A DNA stretch of 42,771 nucleotides from Calditrichia bacterium (lineage in GTDB: Bacteria > Calditrichota > Calditrichia > Calditrichales > Calditrichaceae). Positions within the stretch are counted from its first letter, which is position 1, and every line of letters starts with the position of its first letter. The notes beneath the pieces are model-generated. The model did not search any database. It had not been told where the DNA came from and was given only the letters and a program-made list of their open reading frames with translations. Positions 35,711 through 42,771 of the stretch are shown here, piece after piece. The translations under genes were made by a program, and so were the position numbers. The stretch spans positions 1 through 42,771 of the forward strand of contig JALSTK010000130.1 in the NCBI GenBank assembly GCA_026983775.1, written 5' to 3'.

Positions 35711-36256
35711 TCAATTTACCGACCCGATGACAAAATCCGTCTCCGGAACATGATTTATTCTTGAGAAATGGAAAACTATATTGCTTTCACGTAGGGTATC
35801 TGCGGTTATATTGATCCAGGAACAAAATTTTGAACTATCCGTTTTAAGTTTTACTCCCAAATACCCTGTTTTTCCGGCCCAGGCACCGCGCCAGTTATGA
35901 TGATAATACCTGCAATGCATTATATAAGTGACTTCGCGGCTCCAGGATCGATTGCCCCGGGCTTTGTAAAAAACAGTATCATGTTTGGTAAGATACTGAG
36001 CCCCGCCGGTTCCATTACATAATATTTCCAATGAATCAAGCGGTTTAAGATAGAAGAGTGTTAAGGTTCGATCGCCGTAAGTATGATGTATCATCTCAAT
36101 TTTTAAATCCAGAGCGCCGTCCTCATTAATATCTATTTCATATTCCCCGTTATAGTATTTTGTATCGGGTTCTTTTTTCTGAATCTCTTCGGGGCTGGAA
36201 CAGGATGAAAAAAGGAATAAAAAAGTGATTAATAAAACGGTTTTTATAAAGATCAT
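35711..36256 (-). CDS. Hypothetical lipoprotein
   Basis: The start is the ATG at 36254-36256, because GGAGGGG lies directly upstream; the frame is open 19 codons further, but those overlap the Shine-Dalgarno. The N-terminus MIFIKTVLLITFLFLFSSC is a lipoprotein signal with Cys near 19. The mature part (about 160 residues) is beta-rich, and includes DINEDGALDLKIEMIHH, an EF-hand-like Asp-rich turn also seen in FG-GAP-type proteins, and paired Cys (LEILCN, IMHCRYYHH, SKFCSW). I recognise no family. It should sit in the periplasmic face or outer membrane. Confidence 0.72.
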   Translation of the reverse strand: MIFIKTVLLITFLFLFSSCSSPEEIQKKEPDTKYYNGEYEIDINEDGALDLKIEMIHHTYGDRTLTLFYLKPLDSLEILCNGTGGAQYLTKHDTVFYKARGNRSWSREVTYIMHCRYYHHNWRGAWAGKTGYLGVKLKTDSSKFCSWINITADTLRESNIVFHFSRINHVPETDFVIGSVN

Positions 36257-36728
36257 GACCCCTCCAATCATATTTTTTTGGAAAAGATCGGATAAGATTA
36301 ATTTATAAAACAAAATCCTTAAACGATAAAAATCACTTTCTGTATAACAAAGCTAAAAAATTTTCAGAAAAAGTCAAGTGGATCCGACTCTCCACCATTT
36401 AAAACAGGTTCCTTAAAATTCAATCTTTTATTACCCGGAGATTGTATCCGCAATTTCGTGAAGAAAAACAAAGGAATGAAAAGTTGCCATATTCTTCATA
36501 CTTAATTTTAAAGGAAATAAAAATATACATTCATGAACCTAAAGTGGACCCGTTGTTCGAGATCATTTAGAGAAAAAAATACGAGGTAGCCGTCGTTTTA
36601 GTTTTTTGAGATTTTCGCGATTTTACATGTTTAGAAACCCGGATTTTCGGCTTCAATAAGAAATTCCGATGAAACGAAAGGGATGATTAGTTCAACGATT
36701 TTTTTAATAGTAAGGAGTAAATATTGCG
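36257..36728. other. Intergenic region without gene
   Basis: AT-rich, with stops in all frames. It leads from the lipoprotein gene to repeat copy B. I see no RNA gene or strong hairpin in it. Confidence 0.4.
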
Positions 36729-36873
36729 GGCTCTACCGGGTTTCTTGTGAAGCCGTATATTAACGGAAGACTGATAAAAGGAATTAAACAATTTTTTATT
36801 GTTTCGTTCATCTTACATCACTTCGGGATGATTTAAGGATGCGGCCTTTAACCACAAGAATCCCGGTAGAGCC
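36729..36873. mobile_element. MITE-like element, copy B (short form)
   Basis: 145 bp bounded by inverted repeats GGCTCTACCGGGTTTCTTGT and its near-perfect complement ending GGTAGAGCC (20 of 21 positions pair). The left 70 bp match copies A and C. The sequence then jumps at CGTTCATCTT straight to ACATCACTTCGGGATGATTTAAGGATG, omitting the whole hairpin module. No clear target duplication is seen (ATATTGCG left, ATTCTCAG right), so it is old or altered. Confidence 0.85.
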
Positions 36874-37232
36874 ATTCTCAGGTGATTAAAAAGGCAGAGG
36901 TCGATTTTATTAAAGACAATATTCGGGTCGTAGCGGTTGATCGCTTTTTAAGTACGTCAGTTTAAGTTCTCACGTAGATTTTACAGATGTTTGTGGGAAA
37001 AATCGGAGAATAAAAATATCCGTTCAAGTCTGCGTGAACGGCGAAAAACAATTCTTCTGCTCTCGTAGTCAAATTTTTCTTCTCCAATGGCAAAACCTAT
37101 ACCTTATCCACCGGCAAATCGGCCCCGCCTGTCGAGGCGAAGTTGTAGAGACGAGCATGGGCTCTCGCGGTCTTTTACTTTATACGTAGCAAGTTTTTGA
37201 GCAAAAGGCCGTTTGTCCAGAAGTTAAGGAAG
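36874..37232. other. Intergenic region, possibly decayed accessory DNA
   Basis: No gene. A segment around 36972-37050 (TCACGTAGATTTTACAGATG ... TCTGCGTGAACGGCGAAAAA) recalls degenerate CTGCGTGAA-type stretches that occur next to accessory genes in many genomes. This resemblance is impressionistic. Confidence 0.35.
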
Positions 37233-38393
37233 TCATAAAAGCTCTTGAGCTGGATTCCAATTAATGGATAAATTTTTTAGAAAATCATCCACAGGCCAAC
37301 ACAACACTCCATTTCGGAATAACCTTTCATTTCCCCGATACAAGAATACCAATTTTGCATTGGGATAATCTTTCTTGAATTCACGCAAATTTAGCAAATC
37401 CTGCGGCCGAATTTGAGTTGTGTTTTTAATTTCAAAAGCGAATACCCCGTCCTTGCCGTATAAAATAAAGTCCACCTCCACTCCGTTACGAGAACGCCAG
37501 AAGTACAATTCGTATTTTTCGGAACGATAGGCAATCCAGGCGCGAAAATGTTGCGCCACAAGACCTTCCAAAGCAGCTCCGCTAATTTCTTCAGGCCGAT
37601 CCAGAGCGCCTTTGGGGCGAATAGTCTGAAATACGCCCGTATCAAAGAAATAAAATTTGGGATGAACGGATAAGCGACGTTTCGCTTTTTTCTGAAAGGG
37701 CGGTAGCTTGAAGCCGATTAATATATCTTCTAATATGCTAACATATCCTTCCACTGTTTTTCGTTCAATTTGACTCTCGCGGCCAACATTACTGATATTC
37801 AAAGTCGATCCATGTGAAAAGCTAATCGCTTCCAAAAAACGTGAGAAATCTCCTATTCGACGCACCAGGCCTTCTGCCTGGACTTCTTCACGAATGTACA
37901 AACCTACGTACGCTTCTAAGGAATCCTTTGGATTCGTGGCATTGTAGATTAAAGGCAGCAAGCCGAATTGAAGGGCCTGTTCAAATGAGTATCGGTGGCC
38001 TAATTCGGCTAACATAAAAGGAGGCATGGTACGCAAAAGCGCTCGACCGCCTAAAAGATTAACATTCTTGCGTTTGATTTTTCTGGCGCTTGAGCCGGTT
38101 AATACAAACTTTCGCTCTTTATCTTCTTCGATTAAGCTGTGAACAGCGCTTAACAATTCAGGAACTTTTTGCACCTCATCCACAATAATCGTTTTGTATT
38201 GCGGATTGCCATGAACAAGTTCCCTAATGCGCTCCGGACGAGCCGAATACTTGCGGAAGACATCCGGCTTTAATAAATCGATCCATAGAGCGTGAGGATA
38301 AAATTGTTTTAAGAATGTGGATTTACCGGTGCCGCGTGGTCCGAATAAAAAATAGTTGCCGTCAGGTGGTTTGAAAAATCTTGGAATAAACAT
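37233..38393 (-). CDS. AAA ATPase with C-terminal DUF4143/nuclease-like domain
   Basis: Protein of 386 residues from the AAA_14/DUF4143 family. Residues 1-160 are the ATPase: MFIPRFFKPPDGNYFLFGPRG, Walker A GPRGTGKST, Walker B KTIIVDEVQKVP, and sensor FVLTGSSARKIKR. Residues about 200-386 form DUF4143, with ending motif EVDFILYGKDGVFAFEIKNT, a PD-(D/E)xK-like core. The role of the family is unsettled; it is frequent in accessory and defence-rich DNA. I place the start at the ATG at 38391-38393, since homologues begin at that point; the frame is open for 75 further codons upstream, of improbable composition. It is enclosed by repeat copies B and C, suggesting an acquired island. Confidence 0.88.
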   Translation of the reverse strand: MFIPRFFKPPDGNYFLFGPRGTGKSTFLKQFYPHALWIDLLKPDVFRKYSARPERIRELVHGNPQYKTIIVDEVQKVPELLSAVHSLIEEDKERKFVLTGSSARKIKRKNVNLLGGRALLRTMPPFMLAELGHRYSFEQALQFGLLPLIYNATNPKDSLEAYVGLYIREEVQAEGLVRRIGDFSRFLEAISFSHGSTLNISNVGRESQIERKTVEGYVSILEDILIGFKLPPFQKKAKRRLSVHPKFYFFDTGVFQTIRPKGALDRPEEISGAALEGLVAQHFRAWIAYRSEKYELYFWRSRNGVEVDFILYGKDGVFAFEIKNTTQIRPQDLLNLREFKKDYPNAKLVFLYRGNERLFRNGVLCWPVDDFLKNLSINWNPAQELL

Positions 38394-38618
38394 TTCCAAA
38401 ATTCCTGGAAATATGGAATTATCGTTTCCAAAATAACAAAATAAAATAGAAGTTACAAGAGAAAACCTGTTGATTTTGGAATTTTTATCACCTCCGTCCC
38501 AAACAATAAAATCTATAGTTGGGAATGCTACATGGGTGACGGGCATAAACAACACAGAAATCACCATGAAAATTATAACCTCATTTCCCGGATTGTATTG
38601 AAATTTGCTCGTTAACAA

Positions 38619-38626
38619 TTTAAATG
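38619..38626. repeat. Target-site duplication, left of copy C
   Basis: TTTAAATG, repeated exactly at 39058-39065 on the other side of the element. Confidence 0.85.
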
Positions 38627-39057
38627 GGCTCTACCGGGGTTCTTGTGAAGTCATATAATAAATAAAGACTGACAATATGATTTTACTGTTTCGTTCATTT
38701 TGCATTTAATAATAAAAGTATCTGAAGGATACAAATGTAAGTAGCCACAGGCGAAGCCTGTGGTAAAGTGGTAAAAGCGAGCGTGACGCTGAAGGCGTCA
38801 AAAGTGTAACTAATAATAGCATTCTAACGAAATAGGAGACCCTATACATTAAAAGGCCTGGTTTATTTTACCGCCTTGCGGGGTTACATCTTGCCCACAG
38901 GCTTGGCTCCTGCCCGGCGGCTGACGGATGTGGCTACTCATATTACATCACTTTGTGATGATTTAAAGATAGGATATGAAGTAAATCTAATTTTTTAGAA
39001 AAATGATTTAAGGATGGCATTTTTACGGCGTTTAACCACAAAAAACCCGGTAGAGCC
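38627..39057. mobile_element. MITE-like element with ISL3-type ends, copy C (complete)
   Basis: 431 bp with inverted ends GGCTCTACCGGGGTTCTTGT and complement ending CCCGGTAGAGCC, flanked by a perfect 8-bp direct repeat. Ends starting GGCTCT and 8-bp duplications are typical of the ISL3 family; no transposase is inside. The interior carries the hairpin module, including CCACAGGC-GAA-GCCTGTGG, GTATC(T)-GAA-GGATAC, TGACGC(T)-GAA-(G)GCGTCA and CATCAC-TTT-GTGATG. Near the right end GATGATTTAAAG is repeated as AATGATTTAAGG after an AT-rich insert. Confidence 0.9.
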
Positions 39058-39065
39058 TTTAAATG
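39058..39065. repeat. Target-site duplication, right of copy C
   Basis: TTTAAATG, identical to 38619-38626. Confidence 0.85.
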
Positions 39066-39525
39066 AATTGTATAAGATACGAATGAGGACAAAATGAGCG
39101 CAGAGAATGGTTTTAGACAAATGAAGTTCAAGATTAATTCTGTTTGTTAGGATCCGCTTGCAAAAGCGGCCGGACGAGCCATTGAAACATATATAGGCGC
39201 TCCTTCGGACAATCAGCTATTATTATTTTAGGGGGAATGTTTGGGAGACCGGCAATATAAGTCCTGTTTTTACATTGCGGAATATTGAATTTAAAATTAT
39301 TTAGGACAGCAGCGTACGAAAATTAAGAATGTACCATTGCCACTTGCTAATGTTTTTTCTCTTACTTACCTTATCGATTTATAAATAGAAAATAATTAGT
39401 TACCCGAATAGAAATGATTTACCCCGTCTTAAGGGAGTTTGCTTTCGACTCCCGCTTATGCGGCGGATTGAACCATGGACCGGGTGGTATTAGGTACTGA
39501 ACTCAAAAATCGGGGATGGCTGGCC
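39066..39525. other. Intergenic region upstream of the GMC gene
   Basis: No gene is supported. A perfect hairpin CCGCTT-GCAA-AAGCGG lies at 39154-39169, a GNRA-type tetraloop, with no T-run after it. The rest is AT-rich. Confidence 0.4.
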
Positions 39526-41094
39526 ATGGCACAAAACCTGGATTACGACTTTATCGTTATCGGTTCCGGATTCGGCGGTTCGGTATCGGCTTTGCGTCTA
39601 TCGGAAAAAGGCTACAAGGTGCTGGTGATCGAGAAGGGTAAACGTCTTAAAGCCGAAGATTTTCCGAAAACCAACTGGAATCTGAAACGCTGGATGTGGT
39701 TACCCATGTTGCGTTTCTACGGATTTTTTAAGCTGACTTTTTTTCGTCATATTACCATCCTTTCCGGAGTCGGCGTAGGCGGCGGTTCCCTGGTTTATGC
39801 CAACACCCTGCCGGTTCCCAAAGAGGATTTTTTTACTGCCCCCGGCTGGACCCATCTGGCCGATTGGAAGAAAGAGCTGGATCCCTTTTATCTGCTGGCA
39901 AAAAAAATGCTGGGTACGGTTCGCAATCCCCGCTTGGAAACCGGGGACATCGCCTTAAAAAAGCTGGCCAAACAGATTGGTAAAGAGGATGAATTTGAAG
40001 AAGCCGAGGTAGCGGTTTTTTTCGGAGATGCCGAACAAAAGGTAGCCGATCCCTTCTTTGACGGAAGGGGACCGGAACGTAGCGGATGCACTTTTTGCGG
40101 TGGTTGTATGACCGGTTGCCGCTACGACGGGAAAAATACCCTGGATAAAAATTATCTCTATCTTGCCGAACAAAATGGGGTACAAATTCAGGCCGAATCC
40201 GAAGTATATGATATTCATCCTCTGGACGGAGACCGTGGTGCCGACGGTTACCGGGTTTTTTATAAACGTTCCACTGCTGTTTTTAAAAAGAAAGGACAGG
40301 TCAAGGCCAAAGGTGTGGTATTCTCGGGCGGCGTATTAGGTACGGTTCCTCTGTTATTGGAATTGAGGGATTCATCTCTGCCTCATCTATCTCCAATGGT
40401 GGGTGCCAGTGTCCGTACAAATTCCGAGAGTCTGATCGGTATTACAACCTTTGATAAAAAGATTTCTTTTTCCGATGGAGTGGCGATCGGTAGTATTTTA
40501 CACACGGATGAACACAGCCACCTGGAACCGGTTCGTTACGCCTCCGGATCGGGTTTCTGGCGGGTTTTATTGGCCCCTATGGTTAGCGGTAAAAATATTT
40601 TCATTCGTCTATATAGATTACTGAGCGATTTATTGCGGCATCCGCTTAAAAATATACGGCTGGCCTTTGTTTGGGATTTTGCCAAACGCACCCAGATTCT
40701 ACTCTTTATGCAAACCATAAACAGCACGCTTCGCTTCAAAAAGGGCGTGCTCGGTATGCGTTCCACCATACAGTCCGGCAGGGCACCGACCGCCTTTATC
40801 CCCGAAGCACAGGATCTGGCCCGACGATATGCTAAGTTGGTCAAAGGCGCACCGGTCACCTTATTAACCGAGACTCTTTATGGCATTCCGACCACCGCCC
40901 ATATTCTCGGCGGCTGCGTCATGGGGGCCAACAAAGAAGAGGGTGTGATCGATAAGGATCATCGTGTGTTTGGTTATGAAAATATGTATATCTGCGACGG
41001 TTCGGCCATCTCCGCTAATCCGGGGGTCAATCCTTCCCTGACGATTACGGCTCTGAGTGAACGGGCCATGAGCAAAATTGTCCCTAAAAATTAA
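39526..41094 (+). CDS. GMC-family oxidoreductase, cholesterol-oxidase (ChoD)-like
   Basis: FAD enzyme resembling mycobacterial ChoD. The FAD motif DFIVIGSGFGGSVSALRLSEKGY is followed by GVGVGGGSLVYANTL, then a Cys cluster CTFCGGCMTGC (C-x2-C-x2-C-x3-C) that ChoD homologues also have, NSESLIGITTF, HLEPVRY, and the closing YGIPTTAHILGGCVMG ... DGSAISANPGVNPSLTITALSERAM with the catalytic-type His and Asn of GMC enzymes. I start at the ATG at 39526, where the N-terminus aligns with homologues; an ATG at 39475 would add 17 residues. Sterol oxidation is not implied: such proteins occur in organisms without sterols. The MBL hydrolase gene follows closely. Confidence 0.87.
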   Translation: MAQNLDYDFIVIGSGFGGSVSALRLSEKGYKVLVIEKGKRLKAEDFPKTNWNLKRWMWLPMLRFYGFFKLTFFRHITILSGVGVGGGSLVYANTLPVPKEDFFTAPGWTHLADWKKELDPFYLLAKKMLGTVRNPRLETGDIALKKLAKQIGKEDEFEEAEVAVFFGDAEQKVADPFFDGRGPERSGCTFCGGCMTGCRYDGKNTLDKNYLYLAEQNGVQIQAESEVYDIHPLDGDRGADGYRVFYKRSTAVFKKKGQVKAKGVVFSGGVLGTVPLLLELRDSSLPHLSPMVGASVRTNSESLIGITTFDKKISFSDGVAIGSILHTDEHSHLEPVRYASGSGFWRVLLAPMVSGKNIFIRLYRLLSDLLRHPLKNIRLAFVWDFAKRTQILLFMQTINSTLRFKKGVLGMRSTIQSGRAPTAFIPEAQDLARRYAKLVKGAPVTLLTETLYGIPTTAHILGGCVMGANKEEGVIDKDHRVFGYENMYICDGSAISANPGVNPSLTITALSERAMSKIVPKN

Positions 41095-41122
41095 TCCGTT
41101 TATTCAAATTCTGGAAATGAAT

Positions 41123-42046
41123 ATGTTCCAACCCATTGCCCCGGGAATCCGCCGGTATCTGCCCGATCTTTACCTTGTTGATCTGGATATTCCTGTTCTT
41201 GAGGGCTTCAGAAATTTTATCGGTTGCTGGGTGTACCATACGGATCAGTTGAGTTTTGTAGTGGACCCGGGTCCAACATCTACGATTGCCGTTCTTCTTA
41301 AGGCCCTGAAAACCCTGAGGGTAGAAAAACTCGATTATATTTTACTGACTCACATCCATCTTGACCACGGCGGCGGTACGGGTACACTTCTTAAATATTT
41401 TCCGCAGGCTAAAGTCAATTGTCATCCCAAAGGGATTGCCCATCTAACCGATCCCCGAAGATTATGGGAGAGTTCGTTACGTGTTTTGGGGAAAACGGCC
41501 GAAGCCTATGGCCGGCTGGAAGCGGTTCCCGCCTCGTCTGTCTCTTATCAAACTCGTATTGAACATAAAGGTAAGCAGATACGTGTTGTGGAAACACCGG
41601 GACATGCCTCGCATCATATTTGTTATCTCCTGGATGACGTGCTCTTCGCTGCCGAGGTGGCCGGGGTCAGTATACCGGTTGACAATGGATTCTACCAGCG
41701 TATTGCTACTCCTGCACGATTTATTTATGAAATTTACCGGGATTCTATAGAAAAAGCGGCCGATTTGGCGGCCCCTTATATCTGTTTGGGGCATTATGGA
41801 ATGCGCCGGGACGGGCCGAAATTTTTTGCAACGGCGCTTCGGCAATTGCAGTTATGGATGGATGTAGTGACGGATCATGTTACTCATACAACCCGTTTTG
41901 ACGAACAAAAGGTTTTGGAAGAATTGATGAAAACCGATCCGGCTTTGCGGCTTCTTGCAAAAATGGATAAGGATATTCGGGCCCGGGAACGTTATTTCAG
42001 TTTGAACAGCATCCGCGGAATATACGGTTATGTTCTTCATGCTTAG
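41123..42046 (+). CDS. MBL-fold metallo-hydrolase
   Basis: Metallo-beta-lactamase-fold hydrolase of about 307 residues. The binuclear zinc motif LLTHIHLDHGGG is complete; the third ligand is in ETPGHASHHICYLL, and ICLGHYG supplies the last His. The usual bridging Asp lies in a segment LFAAEVAG, where Glu replaces the Asp of the GD motif. I have seen this variant in related hydrolases, so metal binding may be retained. I start at the ATG at 41123 with GGAAA upstream; the frame is open to a TTG at 41078 inside the GMC gene and has another ATG at 41117. It begins 28 bp after the GMC stop, so the two are probably an operon. The substrate may be a lactone or thioester. Confidence 0.88.
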   Translation: MFQPIAPGIRRYLPDLYLVDLDIPVLEGFRNFIGCWVYHTDQLSFVVDPGPTSTIAVLLKALKTLRVEKLDYILLTHIHLDHGGGTGTLLKYFPQAKVNCHPKGIAHLTDPRRLWESSLRVLGKTAEAYGRLEAVPASSVSYQTRIEHKGKQIRVVETPGHASHHICYLLDDVLFAAEVAGVSIPVDNGFYQRIATPARFIYEIYRDSIEKAADLAAPYICLGHYGMRRDGPKFFATALRQLQLWMDVVTDHVTHTTRFDEQKVLEELMKTDPALRLLAKMDKDIRARERYFSLNSIRGIYGYVLHA

Positions 42047-42771
42047 AAATTGATGGCCGCGATCAGAGCCTCGCCGTTTTGATGCCAGACCTGTTCGGGA
42101 TCAATATCCGGCAATTCCAGAGTGACCAGGGGGATTTGCCGTTCTTCCCCTCCGTAATTACCGAAAGACCCCGGCGTGGGATAACCTACATCCGCGGTAA
42201 CTCTGTAACCGTTAAAGGAAGCCAAAAGCTCTGCCAGCTCCCTGGCCGGGCCGTTGTAATTATTCATCCTTAAGGCATCATGGATAGTGATAATCCGCTC
42301 CGGTTTAAAATCTTTTAGCATTTGCATGACCAGCCGGGTTTCTCTCTCCGAAGCCGGCTTCGGTCCTGGATTATAGCGTTTTTTGGAATGCCGGGTAGTC
42401 CAGTTCCCGGTGGGAAAATTGCGGTTGATGTCCACACCATGCGCATTGACCCTGGTTCGTAGCAACAATCCGTCCGGATTGACCACCGGTACTAATACGA
42501 CCCGTTTATGAATATAATCCGGATAAGCAAACAGCGTATCTGCCAACTGTTTCACCAGGTGAAAACCGCTTTGCTCGTCACCGTGAAAAGCCCCGAAAAT
42601 CATTGTAACGGTCCCTGTGTCGCCGCTTTGCCAGTAATAGATCGGATGGCCTTTTTCCGAATTCCCATAGATTTTCCAGGGTACCCGGTCTTTGGGAAGA
42701 AGGGCGTAGACCCGGTTGGTGCGTTTCTTCAATTGAAAATGACGGTAGTAAGGCCAGGCGTATTTATAAGT
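42043..42771 (-). CDS. M14-family zinc carboxypeptidase, 5' end outside window
   Basis: Partial gene: the frame is open to the right-hand edge (YKYAWPYYRHFQLKKR precedes the TTG at 42732), so the true start probably lies beyond 42771. The zinc ligands are HGDE in IFGAFHGDEQSG and the His in IITIHD; the catalytic Glu is in LVTLELPDID. The arginine of substrate binding is in DINRNFP. It resembles the MpaA subgroup, which hydrolyses gamma-D-Glu-diaminopimelate bonds of murein peptides, but other M14 members are possible. The last codons overlap the 3' end of the convergent MBL gene by 4 bp. No signal peptide can be judged because the start is missing. Confidence 0.87.
   Translation of the reverse strand, partial: TYKYAWPYYRHFQLKKRTNRVYALLPKDRVPWKIYGNSEKGHPIYYWQSGDTGTVTMIFGAFHGDEQSGFHLVKQLADTLFAYPDYIHKRVVLVPVVNPDGLLLRTRVNAHGVDINRNFPTGNWTTRHSKKRYNPGPKPASERETRLVMQMLKDFKPERIITIHDALRMNNYNGPARELAELLASFNGYRVTADVGYPTPGSFGNYGGEERQIPLVTLELPDIDPEQVWHQNGEALIAAINF

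Noticed and set aside
36972-37050. Possible remnant of a GxxExxY-type accessory gene region
   Set aside because: Only short CTGCGTGAA-like stretches match my impression; no frame or motif supports it.
38394-38618. 75-codon N-terminal extension of the DUF4143 ATPase
   Set aside because: The sequence is atypical for the family, whose members begin at the M..PR...PP.....FGPRGTGKS start found at 38393.
20384-39057. CRISPR-like interpretation of the repeated hairpins
   Set aside because: The repeats are not regularly spaced direct repeats with unique spacers, and no cas gene is present; they are dispersed copies of one element.
39154-39169. GNRA-loop hairpin as a terminator or part of the repeat family
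   Set aside because: No T-run follows, and the loop (GCAA) and sequence differ from the GAA/TTC hairpins of the repeats.
41078-41122. TTG start of the MBL gene overlapping the GMC gene
   Set aside because: The extra residues look non-conserved, and an ATG with GGAAA upstream stands at 41123.

Overview
The window looks like chromosomal DNA from a Gram-negative bacterium of the FCB superphylum, most likely Calditrichota-like. This is inferred from gene content; no rRNA is present to confirm it. Two large secreted proteins end in the type IX secretion sorting domain (NYPNPF ... G.YFY..K ... RKM). There is also a reg_prop/Y_Y_Y hybrid sensor, ATP-type PEP carboxykinase, a holB-PSP1 pair, and lipoprotein signals. 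The sequence is moderately AT-rich and genes sit on both strands in short operons.

Layout. 0.1-8.2 kb: an HD-GYP protein, a CocE-type lipoprotein hydrolase, a 1118-residue Asp-box secreted protein and a RelA/SpoT-TPR fusion. 8.2-14.1 kb (minus): a hybrid sensor kinase, a K+ channel with RCK domains and a PGRP-type amidase lipoprotein. 14.2-18 kb: pckA with a terminator, a YgjV-like membrane protein and trhP (tRNA U34 hydroxylation). 18.2-20 kb: small membrane proteins (YhfC-like, DUF5808, an orphan). 20.1-20.95 kb: a broken GIY-YIG nuclease gene, a hairpin-rich repeat and tRNA-Asp with a clear promoter. 21-27.7 kb: mostly housekeeping genes (GAF-HD-GYP, holB, ricT-like, lhgO, yciO-like, EamA exporter, a small conserved gene). 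28-32.8 kb: an LRR/Ig/beta-helix surface protein and an aldehyde dehydrogenase behind a consensus sigma70 promoter. 33-35.2 kb: two tandem anion permeases. 35.2-39.5 kb: a gene-poor accessory stretch with a lipoprotein, a DUF4143 ATPase and two more repeat copies. 39.5-42.8 kb: a ChoD-like GMC oxidoreductase, an MBL hydrolase and a partial M14 carboxypeptidase.

The most unusual thing is a family of three related repeats at 20384-20745, 36729-36873 and 38627-39057. Their ends are about 21-bp inverted repeats beginning GGCTCTACCGGG. Copy C is flanked by a perfect 8-bp target duplication (TTTAAATG). Both traits fit mobilisation by an ISL3-type transposase, although no transposase is in the window. 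Copies A and C carry an internal module built of short perfect hairpins, mostly with GAA/TTC loops; copy B lacks it. Copy A has removed the GIY half of a GIY-YIG nuclease gene, and its other end stops at a 13-nt copy of part of the neighbouring tRNA-Asp.

Functionally the window combines signalling (two HD-GYP c-di-GMP phosphodiesterases, an alarmone-synthetase fusion, a hybrid sensor), central and redox metabolism (PckA, LhgO, ALDH, GMC oxidase), translation and replication maintenance (TrhP, HolB, tRNA-Asp), and surface/secreted proteins. I see no CRISPR array, prophage, complete IS or rRNA.
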